Assembly (NCBI GenBank): GCA_030386875.1
Contig: CM059575.1
Location: 47,956,859 to 48,020,858 of the forward strand
Direction: 5' to 3'
DNA length: 64,000 bases
Origin: Morinoia aosen
Lineage: Eukaryota; Arthropoda; Malacostraca; Amphipoda; Talitridae
In this document: in pieces, positions 24,463 to 34,412 of the stretch
Layout of the letters: every line of letters begins with the position of its first letter
How positions within the stretch are numbered: position 1 is the stretch's first letter
The notes under the pieces: model-generated
What the model was told of the DNA's origin: nothing
Databases searched by the model: none
Seen by the model: the letters and a program-made list of their open reading frames with translations, nothing else
Made by a program: the position numbers and the translations under genes

Positions 24463-24596
24463 GACGAAAAAAAGCTACTCTAACATCATCTACCTAATCA
24501 TATGCAATCATTCAACGAGCAACATGGTGCATGCCAAATGCAATGTTTAAATTGAAGTTTCCACCCACGACTGTTGCAAATATGTTATGATACCAC
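24463..24596. repeat. Recent direct duplication, copy 1 (partner at 25590-25724)
   Basis: 134 bp match 25590-25724 with one substitution and one single-base indel in an A run, so the duplication is young relative to everything else here. Confidence 0.95.
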
Positions 24597-25237
24597 CGGT
24601 GTGCATGTCTGACGTCCTACATGGTATAACCTTCCCAAAGGGAAATGACGTTACCATTCTAGAAACCAAACAAGCCAAATAACATAAATTACAGTGGAAG
24701 CACTGAAACAAACATCATCGGTCTGTACCGTTTATAGACCTAAGCTGCATTTCAATCACTGACACAATATTTTCATTCCAGTTTAGTAAATTACCGCAAT
24801 TTGATATTTCACTCCTCTGTTAATGACTTAGCCATAAATGTTAATGAATTATTTTTACCACGAGTACATCACAGACAGAGGAACCCATTTGCCTAATCAA
24901 TTCTTTAACATGTACGGGGCTTGACTTTCACAACGGCGATATTTGTTATGCTCGAAGGTTATGGAAGACGATGCTCATTGCCCGTATGCACCGTCAAAAT
25001 TTTAGGGTATTGTAGCAGAAGCAATCCTTCTCCTTCTGATGCATATATATATATCTATATCATACGCTTAAAAAAATCTAAGTTCGTGTGTAACGCTCTC
25101 ATTCAAGTTTGCGGTATCACTGATGCCGAATTTCTGAGTGTTACATAATAAGCTCGCCTGTACATGTATCGATACGTTTGTCATTTTATTAGCATAGGAT
25201 AGGCAGGATAGGGTAAATTTGGTTAGGTTAGGATATT

Positions 25238-25560
25238 TATTGATTTTGTTATTATCATTTTCTTTACTCATTTTATTATTATTATTTTATCATATAATTG
25301 TTTTCTTTATTTTTATTTATTTATTTAATTTTATTTTTTTTCCTTTTTGTTTTTTCAATTTTTATTGGTTTTTATCATTGCATTTTTTGGTTTTATATAT
25401 TTTTTAATTCATTCATTTCTTCTATTTGTTCAATTTTTTGCACTTTTTATCTTGTTCATATGCTTTTCATTTATTTTTTATTTTTATTGTTTTGCTTTTA
25501 ATTTTTATATTTTTTGATGTTCCAATCTTTTAGATATTTTTCATTTTTTATCTATATATT
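25238..25560. repeat. Low-complexity T-rich tract
   Basis: Over 300 bp of T and A with interspersed G/C. The open frames here encode hydrophobic low-complexity peptides rich in F, L and I and are compositional artefacts. Confidence 0.9.
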
Positions 25561-25589
25561 AATTCTTTTAGAACTCTGTTCTCGAAAAA

Positions 25590-25724
25590 GACGAAAAAAA
25601 AGCTACTCTAACATCATCTACCTAATCATATGCAATCATTCAACGAGCAACATAGTGCATGCCAAATGCAATGTTTAAATTGAAGTTTCCACCCACGACT
25701 GTTGCAAATATGTTATGATACCAC
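25590..25724. repeat. Recent direct duplication, copy 2 (partner at 24463-24596)
   Basis: Near-identical to copy 1. The sequence after it (TTGCGGTATCATGGATACCG, about 25740) also resembles 25110-25145, which lies about 500 bp after copy 1, so the copied segment was larger and copy 1 has since gained material or copy 2 lost it. Confidence 0.95.
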
Positions 25725-27479
25725 ATTCACATACGAGTTTGCGGTATCATGGATACCGAATTCCTGAGTGTTCCATGAAAAGATCGTGTTTACGTTTGAC
25801 ATTTTATCAGGTTAGCATAGTCTACGTAATGTTAATGAAATATTTTCCCGGGTCCATTGTTTTTCATGTTTGACATATTATCAGGATAGCTTTGGTTAGG
25901 GTAGGATATTAGGTTATGTTAGGGTAGGACGGGTTAGGTTCCAATATGTTATGCTAGAATTTGTTAGGTAATGTTGACCGAATTTTTTCTCGGGTTCACC
26001 TAGTTGAACGATGACATTGCTCAACCCATTGATTACGTTGATTCAAATGATTCAGGATAAGATAGGTTAGTATAGGGTAAATTAGGTTAGGTTAGGCTAG
26101 GATAGGATAGGTCGAGGTACGATAGGTTAGAATGCGACAGGTTAGGATAGGATGATTTAGGATAGGTTAGCATAGGTTAGGTGATGTTGATGGAATTTTT
26201 TCACGTGTCCATGGTTTTTTCTATATTTGACACATTATCAGGATAGCTTTGTTAGAGTTGGATAGTAGGATATTTGTTTAGGATGGGTTTCGTTAGAAAA
26301 TGCTACGTTACAATTTGTTAGGTAATGTGACGGAATATTTTCACGGGTTCACCAGGGTAAAAGTTTTAAGTATCTTGAAATATCAATGAAATTAGTATAG
26401 TGTGGGAATATTTCGTTGAGCTAGCACCTACCTCTTCATTTTAGTTTAAAAACTTCAACCTCAAACGCTAAAATGCTTTGCCAGGAAAATTTTCGGTATT
26501 TAAAATACAGTTTTTTGTATTTATGAAGAAAACATAAATAAATTTTTAACTGAACTTGCTCAAGCTGAATAGAAAAGGTTATTGAGTATGTTGTTCGGAC
26601 TCGGTGGAGAGAACTTAGAAGTAATCAGTGGTAATTTACGCGAGTAAGCTTCTGGAATGCTTAAAAAGTGGTTACGCGAAATCTTTTGAGTTCCCTTTTT
26701 TTATAATTTACTTTAAATATTTCCGTCCAAGTTAAATAACTTCAAAATTTTGTCAGATACCCTGAACTGGAAGCATTAGCCATCTTGGCACTAGAGTCCC
26801 GTTAGTGCTTAAATGGTTAGGTTTGGTTAGAATAGGATAGGTTAATTTAGGTTAGGTTAGGATAGGTTAGCCAGCATAGGTAAGGGGATGTTGCCAGATT
26901 TTTTTTCACGGGTCCACGTTTTTTATGTTTGACATATTATCATGATAGGTTCGGTTAGCATAGGTCATGAAGAGATAGGTTAGAATATGTTAGGTTAGGG
27001 TAGCGTAGGTTAGAATATGTTAAGTTAGGGTAGCGTAGGTTAGAATATGTTATGTTAGAATTTGTTAAGTAATGTTGAAATTTGTTTACGGCTCCACGTT
27101 TTTTTATGCTTCACGTATTATCAGGATAGGTTCGGTTAGGATAGGTTAGGCAATGTTGACGGAATTTTTTCATGGGTTCACAGTTTTTTGCGTTCGGCTT
27201 ATTATCAGGATCGGTTCGGTTCGGTTAGGATAGGTTATGTTAGGTTAGAACATGTTACGTTGGAATTGGTAAGGTAATGTTGACCGAGTATTTTTTCACG
27301 GGTCCACCTATCGCAACGATGGCATTGCCCGTGGAATTTCCACGGGTCCTGCTAATTAAATTAAATTCAAGAAAAAATATACTGGTTTTCTCTTCCGAGA
27401 TATTTAGATATTTTTGTCTCTCACTATTAATTTCATCTGATTTGCTGATAAAATTTTTCGTCAATAAATTACCATCTCT

Positions 27480-27945
27480 CTGCCCACTTTGCCGTTTAGT
27501 GCCAGGGGACCGAAAACTCAATGCCAAAATTGAACTATGGAGGCAAACCGAGGGTGTGCCAGGTTGTGATATTTGTATCTTTTTACGATTTGTTAAGCGT
27601 TAAAGCACAGGCCATGGACCATGTAAGGTTAGAATGAGATATGTAGGCCACGTCATTTTTGTTTTGTTCATCTTAGTTCAAAACTTTAGAGCGACTCTGA
27701 AGACTGTTTTATTTAATAATAAAATAACAGTAATCTACTTCTTTTAATTCAGATACACTAAAATTTCTAGTGTTTTATTCCTGTCCTCCAACTTCCTGTG
27801 TTTGGAAGCTAAGTGCAGAGGACGACTTAAAATCTAATCACAAAATTAGTCTATGGAAGCTATCCGAGGGTGTACAAGATAATAAAATTTATAACTTTTT
27901 ATGATTTATTTAGGATTGAAAAACCATTTATCTTATGTTAGGTTA
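27480..27945. repeat. Diverged tandem duplication
   Basis: A segment around 27505-27640 (CTATGGAGGCAAACCGAGGG) recurs around 27830-27945 (CTATGGAAGCTATCCGAGGG), followed in both by TTTTTACGATTTGTTAAG- or TTTTTATGATTTATTTAG-type sequence and ending in GTTAGGTTA-like words. Noncoding, unknown origin. Confidence 0.65.
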
Positions 27946-27949
27946 AAAA

Positions 27950-29739
27950 AGGATGGTTTAATTTATTAAAATTGGGATTCGTTTTTTAATCACAAAATAA
28001 TCATTATTGCATGGTCGGTATTCGTAGAACCTCCATGAAAATGATCTTTTTTAATTTTCGACTTCAAATCTTATAATATACTTAACAAATTTTGAATATT
28101 ACGGGTAAACTATATTGAATTTGGCTGTTAAACCCTGTTCATTAATTTGTTCGTTATTCAGTTAATTTCTTATTGTTCGCAATGCATTAAGCACGATCGT
28201 TGCACGATCCTCGCACGATCCTCGTTAGACGTAACTGAGGAAAGAAAGACTCATTTTATTTGAATATATAAGTTGGTATGAGAGTTTGTACAAAAATATC
28301 TGCCATAGCAGTTTCAACCAACATCGAAAATAAAATTACTAAATCATGAAATTAGGAAAATACACCGGAAACTAATAAATTGCATTGGAAATAAATTACA
28401 TCCGAAATTTCCAAAACAGTTTAAATTCGAGAAATCAAATTAGAATTCTAACAAAATGAATGTGAGTATATTAACATGCAAATGAGCTACTATCTGGACT
28501 ACAGATAATAAAATATTATGATAACTTAATTTACCTACGTAGTTTCAAATTTCATCAAAAATTGGCTTAGAAATCGATAATACCTGCTACTTGTTAAAGA
28601 TCAGGATAAGGTTTTTAAGACTTCATTAATTAACTTCGAGACCCGCCTATGTTGTTATGGTGGTATCAACATGCTCCTGAACTGGCTTCCTATATCACCA
28701 GATCTTACAAAGGCAATAACTGAATAATAAGTAAATACTCTAGATTCTGGACATCGCTCTGGGTACAAATATTTAATAGGCCATTATTATGTCATTAATT
28801 AGATTCTTTTTTCATTGTATATGTACTTGCCCGCCATCATACCGACTCTCCAGGCAGGATAATAAAATGATCAGGAATTCTTGATGATTTGAGAGAACCG
28901 TAGCTTCTGACCATAAATTATGTATGTCGTAACACTAAATAATAAACTTCAGTCTGTCAAATCAGTGTGATTTTTATGACAACACAGTGCCTATTTATTT
29001 CAGCAGTACAAATGTATCGCCAACATCTAGGTATACTCTCCCTGTTTCCAGTTCCCTTTAAGTTTCAGCCTGCTCACACTTCCCCGGACTGCGGGGAGCA
29101 GCGAGCGTAACAACCCGCTCAACTCAAAACCCCAATACGCGCCATTCTTTAGCGGATTCACTGGCTCGAAACAGAATATGTAGTACAAACATGCATTAAT
29201 TGCCTATTTCATCAAACTAAAAGCTAAGGATTACCTATTACCCATAAATTGCTGCTCAACAAATTCGAAAGTTTAGAGTATATCTTAAAACACATTGTCA
29301 TAGTTTGATTATATTGAATACATATTTGATTTCTTAAAAATTCTATACAAGAGAACAGTAGCATTTCTGTATCTTTCTGCGCTACTTTAATGCTGAACGA
29401 CTTTTTCATAGTTTAAACTATAGTTTAGTATTAACACGTTTCATTTTAAAGCTATTTTCGCAAGCAATCCGTTAGGAGGAACGAATATCGTTACACTGGC
29501 TGCACGTTTATGTTGTACCTCATCAGAGAGACACTTTTTCCCTCATAGAAAATTTTACAAACAATTAGGATGAAGACAAGAATGTTAGAGGGAATAAATA
29601 TTCAAAAAAACATACATAGAACTCTGCAAGCGTTTAAAAATTCTAAATAACTTGAAGACCAAGCGATGAAAGCGATCGGAACACAAGTCACTGATATAAA
29701 AAAGTTGAAAATTCTTGTGAGGACAGGCTCAAAGAAGTC
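27950..29739. other. Intergenic sequence, nothing recognised
   Basis: CACGATC repeats three times near 28193-28220 and a short GC-rich patch lies near 29080-29150. No gene or element boundary seen. Confidence 0.5.
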
Positions 29740-30632
29740 TAAAGGCCCGTCCACACTATCAATCTTTCGCCCGAAGTTCGTGTTTTTCGGCAGTCCGCGA
29801 ACACGAACACAGATGAAAAGTTCGCAGATTTCGGTGTGTTTGTGTTTTCGAACGTGTTGGAAAACACGAACACGAACTTTCGGTCAAACAGCGAACACTC
29901 GTTTTGTTTATGTATTGTGGAAGGTGGTTTTGCGAGTGAATTACTTGGTTTCTATGTCTTTCCTATTTCATCGATTTATTTATGTTTTTGGTGCAAATTA
30001 TGGTAATTGTAGGGTGGCACGGACATTTATTTACCAAAATGAACCACGTAACGATGTTATTTCATTTTATTCAGATATGGCTGAATATGTAAGTAGGTTT
30101 GGATTTATTTGAGGTGAATGTAATTGAATAAAAATTGCTGAAACCGAAGCTGAATATGCATAAAATTATCAAAGTTTACTTATTTTGACATCTAGGCTAA
30201 CTTAAATATAATATTGAATATTTTTCAGTAGTATGCCAAGAGTGGTAGCTACTAATTTGCAGCTGATAAAATTGGCACAAAAATTCATTTGCAAAATCTG
30301 TGGCTATTATTTATTGTATTTATTTTTGACATTTTTTGGTTAAAATAGAATATTTTATTTCTCTTATAGCCTGATATTGATACTATGAAATTAAACTAAA
30401 TGCTATTTTTTTGTATTTTTCAGAAAGTTTTCAAACAATTGGCAATTTTGCATGAAAGGTGTTGATGTAGCAGAATAAATTTTGGAAAACTTATTTTAAA
30501 TAAAAACTAAGGCAGTTGCCTTAGATTGCCTCTGTAGTACTTCAAAGTAGTTATTGAGCAGTGGTGACTCAATGTCATTAGGTGACTCTACTATGGAACT
30601 GCAGAGCTGGGTCTTCAGAATCTTCAACAATG

Positions 30633-31187
30633 GTAAGTATTTCAGTGAATTGTTCAATTTTTCTACCTAACTTCATTCATGACTATTGAAGTTAGTAAGA
30701 TTAGTATGTATGAAAGCTTTGTTTAAAAAATATGGTCCTTAAGTATTGAATTTTTATGGCATATAGGCTTAACAATAAAAAATGAATGCAGAAGTGTGAA
30801 TTAGAATAAAATTTTTCATTTATTTGTGAACCAAATTTTGGTACTTCAACAAACCAGCCTGCTATGCAGGTTGTAAATTGGATACATTTTTTCTCAATCA
30901 ATATTATTTGTTACAAATACTATTGGAAATAATTATCAACTTTTAACATCAGGTGCCACTTCCAGCACTTTAGCTTTGGCAAAATTCTGGCTTTGTCACA
31001 TCTCTCTACAAAAACTACTTTGATGAACTTCACCTATGTTTGATTGAAATTTTACAAAATTAAACTTTGATTTGCTCAAGTGTGTAATTCTAATGTACCA
31101 AGTCATTCATAATTATTCAAGAGTTTCTATCATTTTTAGAGAGCCACCTATGATTAATAGGCAAATTATTTTCTTCTCTTCCGTCAG
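30633..31187 (+). other. Candidate intron inside the PIF/Harbinger-like element
   Basis: TG|GTAAGTATTT at 30633 is a near-ideal donor. A TTTTCTTCTCTTCCGTCAG tract ending at 31187 is a strong acceptor. The 555-bp interval is AT-rich, as expected for an insect intron. The flanking exon frames are short, so coding is not proven. Confidence 0.35.
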
Positions 31188-31340
31188 GTTGAGAAGCCCA
31201 TTGCCACCCAAGTCCTTCAGTCCATTGCCACCCAAGAAGCAATTGAAATCATTGAAGACTATTCACGGGCCTTCCTCGAATTGGTTACCATCATTACAGG
31301 TCATTACAAAGACCCTGCCTTCAAGTTCAAGCACCTCTGA
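31188..31340 (+). CDS. Candidate exon of an unknown protein
   Basis: In phase 0 after the acceptor a frame of 50 codons begins VEKPIATQVLQSIATQ, continues EDYSRAFLELVTIITG and ends KHL at a stop (31338-31340). A 14-bp segment, CATTGCCACCCAAG, is duplicated within it. A second frame over the same bases is also open to about 31434 and is rich in Ser and Pro. I recognise no domain. PIF/Harbinger elements usually carry a second, Myb/SANT-type gene besides the transposase, which would fit the position, but no such motif is visible. The hAT element inserted 67 bases downstream of the stop. Confidence 0.25.
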   Translation, partial: VEKPIATQVLQSIATQEAIEIIEDYSRAFLELVTIITGHYKDPAFKFKHL

Positions 31341-31854
31341 TGAATCCCTACCACCATCACCGTGGTCCTTTTTGTTGGTAGTCTTCTTCCAACACAAGTC
31401 TCTAAACCAGTGGTTCCCAAACTATCTTACCTGACGCCCCCTTTTTGCTTTCAGTAGACCGGCACGCCCCCAGTGCCTCTTTGTTTTCATATGACATGAT
31501 TCTTACATCTATTTCATAGCATTGTTCAGTAAAACATATTTGTTTGTATTACATTTTAATAATGAAAGCCACTCAAACGAATAGTACTACATTCCAGTAA
31601 CTAAAAAGGAAACATTTGGTTCAAAGAGAGCGAAAAAAAGGTTTGAATATTAGCAAATTGGCAATATTGAGTTGCAATTTTAAAAAAAAATTAATTTGAA
31701 ACATGGCATAAAATATTTGGAATGACTCATGAGACTAAGGCAAAATTTATGAACTAATTTAGTGAGATGGATGCTGCTGCTTCTTCCTCACGAGATCCGA
31801 AATTCTAGGATTGAAGGATGACAGCGCGGAACGCAAGTCATTTTTCACATCAAG

Positions 31855-32689
31855 AGAAGTGTACCCCTTTAAAAAAAATTCTTTATTATTGAACCTATAG
31901 TAATGAAATTTGATATACAGATAGGAAATGCAATTTGGAATCATTTGTCATTCGTAAAAAAATGCGATTTTCCCCATAGAAAACGAGATATTCATAGAAA
32001 ACGAGATTCTGGGGGGGTTTTTCAAAATGCTTCTCCTCCTACAGTTTTTGAGCTACATTGATGATTTTAGTGTCGTTGTATGCGAAAATACTTGTAGATT
32101 TCAAAAACTAACTTGGCATTCTTCAAACGTTGGTTTGAAGTTGAAAAACTTGAAAAATTAAAAAAAATGCATTTTTTCGCAAAATTTCGTACTTTATGAC
32201 GTCACAACTTTCGATTGAAAATGAATTTCTGAATGGCTTTTTAATTTTTGGAATGCCCACGTATTTCCGCATCCAATGACACCAAAATCATTACTGTAGC
32301 TCGAAAACTGTAGGAGGAGATACATTTTGACCCTCCAAAACCCATTGTTTACAGAATAAGCAAAACGAAGAAACATAAACAATTGAAATTGAATTTTTTA
32401 AAAATTTTTGGTTCAGGTTAAACCCCTGAAATCATTATAGAGCAATCCAGAGACATAGGAGAAGACACAGCAACGTTAAGTCGTGAAGAAAGTGCCAAGG
32501 GGGAGGTGCAACATGATAAAATATCACTTCCCCCTCCCCTCTCCCCCATACTTCAAACCCGTGTAGCGGGCGAACCAATGAACGTACGAACTTCATTTTT
32601 TCACAGGATGTACCTGACATCTTACCCTTCCTATGGCAGCTAAAACCCAATATCTCCAGAAAATTCGATATTTTGGGGGTACACTTCCC
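31855..32689. mobile_element. 835-bp nonautonomous element inserted in the hAT transposase
   Basis: TCAAG flanks both ends (31850-31854 and 32690-32694). The ends form a short inverted repeat, AGAAGTGTACCCC on the left and GGGAAGTGTACCCC as the reverse complement of the right. The hATC coding of the host element is interrupted exactly at this duplication. Inside is a second inverted repeat, arms about 32011-32092 and 32258-32345, sharing CTCCTCCTACAGTTTT followed by GAGCTAC. There is no coding. A 5-bp duplication with a GTGTACCCC end does not match a superfamily I can name. Confidence 0.9.
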
Positions 32690-33404
32690 TCAAGTCGGTT
32701 GCGCTGTTTTTTTTTCAGAACAACAATAGCTGAAAATCCAGCTTCTCAAAGCAAAGTAGAAGAAAAGGGAAGAATCACACGAAGTGCTTCTTCACCTACT
32801 TCTTGGTACATGGGGCGATATTTCACCCAAGACTCTCCTAACGTCAATGTTTGAAAGTCCCTTTTCGCGCTGGAGTCACATTTCAAATCGATGGCATTCT
32901 CTTGCAGTGATTCCAGTAACAACTCCACATCAGTGTTAAACGGATTCTGCACCAATGTCCAAAGAGAATTCTCCATTGAGACATTTGGGAAATAGTGCAC
33001 AAATTCCTCAGTAAGGGAATGCAGATGTGATAAAGTCTCTTTTGTCACGTCATACTGCTCAATGTTTCTCTTCTCAGATACGAGCTCATTCAGATGTAAT
33101 AACGATGAAAAGTTCCCAACTTGTACTTTTCGTTTCCAATGATAATTTTTTTTGGTGAAAGCTCTGATCACATCAGAGTGTGCAATGATGTTTGTGTTTC
33201 TTCCTTGTAACTTAAAATTGAGGTTGTTGATAGCCTCAAAAAAGTGCACAAGGTATGCTAGTGAGAGCTGAAAGTCTTCCTTTCTGAATGCTTCATAAAG
33301 TTTGTCCTGTTTCTGCTTCTGCAAGAAAATTTCCACTTCATCTTTGAGCTCGTAAAGACGACTCAGCATGTTTCCCTTGGAAAGCCAGCGGACTTCGGTG
33401 TGAA

Positions 33405-33464
33405 ACAGGAGAGTCTTGTAATCAGTACCCAAATACAGGAGAGTCTTGTAATCAGTGCTCAAAT
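33405..33464. repeat. 30-bp tandem duplication inside the transposase relic
   Basis: ACAGGAGAGTCTTGTAATCA begins at 33405 and again at 33435. Ten codons are duplicated in frame, so the open frame survives and the peptide reads TDYKTLL twice. Confidence 0.9.
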
Positions 33465-34412
33465 CTGAACAAAGAGCTGCGAAAAGCCTAGAATTCAAAG
33501 AGCTATTTTTACAAAATTCACCGCTTTTATTGCTAAATTCAGTGAACTGCGTAGATTACCAGGCAGAGTTTTGCTTGCTAATGATTGTCTGTGGATAACA
33601 CAATGAGTCCAGTTACAGCAGGATTTTTACTTTCACCAGCTTCACAAATCCAGAGCGAGATCCAGTCATTGATGATGCACCATCAGTACAAACTCCGACT
33701 AATTTTTCTCATGAAAGACCGTGCTCTTGGAAAAACTCATCAACTTTCGAAAAAACATCGATGACCTTTGCTGCTAACGTTTTTATCAAGTGAATAGATA
33801 TGGCGATTGAACCATCAACCCAGCAACATTTACAGTACACTTGAATTGTCACACACACACTTTTCGCCGCCTATACTGGAATCACACGCACACACTTCAC
33901 CACATACATTCAAATTAGCGTACAAAACTCACCGCGTATTATTCAAATTTCACACTTTCGATCACAACGAGTATTTCACACAATCAACACGACATTCTAT
34001 TCTGCATAGTTCTACCCTTGCAAATTGCCAAGGTTACAATGTCACTCATACGCGTGTGTGATCAACAATTGAAGAGTGAAATAAATCCCTACTGTGGACA
34101 AGGGGAATATGTGCTCAGGTTGACGGGATGGAGTATTGGGAGTTTGTGACGAGTCCCTCAGTGGCGTCAGTGTGGTTGGTATCATTGGCTTGTCCTAAAC
34201 GTGTAAAGAGAATTAGCTTAATAGAAAACGGGTTGGAGTGACTGCTATAATTATACTTTGCATGTATGTAATGACAGATATTTGTTCATTGAATGATTTT
34301 ATTATTCTAATGAAACAAATAATTTTGAGCAGAAGACTTCACGCCTCCTTGTATCCTCCTCACGCCTCCCTAGAGGGGCGCGCCCCCTAGTTTGGGAATC
34401 ACTGCTCTAAAC

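Larger units (their letters stand above)
25188..27350. repeat. TTAGG-like composite repeat region
   Basis: Runs of GGTTAGGATAGG and GGTTAGGTTAGG words alternate with a spacer block that recurs at least five times (about 25850, 26205, 26912, 27094, 27178): a TTTGACATATTATCAGGATA-type segment followed by AATGTTGACGGAATTTTTTC and CACGGGTTCAC. The word is a degenerate form of the arthropod telomere repeat TTAGG, embedded in a longer unit of roughly 100 to 300 bp, so this is a composite satellite and not a terminal telomere. A 19-bp near-palindrome, CCCGTGGAATTTCCACGGG, lies at 27328-27346. A T-rich tract (25238-25560) and a duplicated block (25590-25724) interrupt it. Confidence 0.85.
31759..33787 (-). 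pseudogene. hAT transposase relic (ZBED5/SCAND3 type), split by an insertion
   Basis: Read on the minus strand. KLVGVCTDGASSMTGSRSGF (about 33718-33650) is the catalytic region; about 20 further residues, with a frameshift, lead to LNSRLFAALC. Then 250 codons run open from 33498, with HTEVRWLSKGNMLSRLYELK near 33400-33340 and the family's middle helical region. TGA in place of a Cys codon at the conserved LCEAGFSA site ends that frame (32746). The frame then runs in register to RNRLD, where the 835-bp element is inserted, and resumes as VKNDLRSALSSFNPRI...HPSH and a stop (about 31849-31759). Removing the insertion and one copy of its duplication restores the frame. A 30-bp in-frame tandem duplication lies at 33405-33464. 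The N-terminal BED region is missing, so the copy depended on another transposase in trans. Confidence 0.92.
31408..34404 (-). mobile_element. hAT transposon with 16-bp TIRs and 8-bp target duplication
   Basis: The left TIR CAGTGGTTCCCAAACT (31408-31423) and the reverse complement of the right TIR, CAGTGATTCCCAAACT (34389-34404), differ at one base. The octamer CTCTAAAC flanks both ends perfectly (31400-31407 and 34405-34412), the length expected for hAT. Total length is 2997 bp, of which 835 are a later insertion. The transposase is on the minus strand. The segment between its first recognisable residue (about 33787) and the right TIR is only about 600 bp and lacks the BED finger and N-terminal half, so the element is internally deleted as well as interrupted. 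Confidence 0.97.

Noticed and set aside
25219-25501. Hydrophobic membrane-protein-like frames
   Set aside because: T-rich low-complexity sequence gives F/L/I-rich peptides; no conserved pattern.
25188-27350. True telomere
   Set aside because: The words are degenerate, interrupted by spacers and followed by more than 36 kb of other sequence.
29666-30112. 148-codon frame
   Set aside because: It starts outside and crosses the TIR and subterminal repeats of the PIF/Harbinger-like end; no domain.
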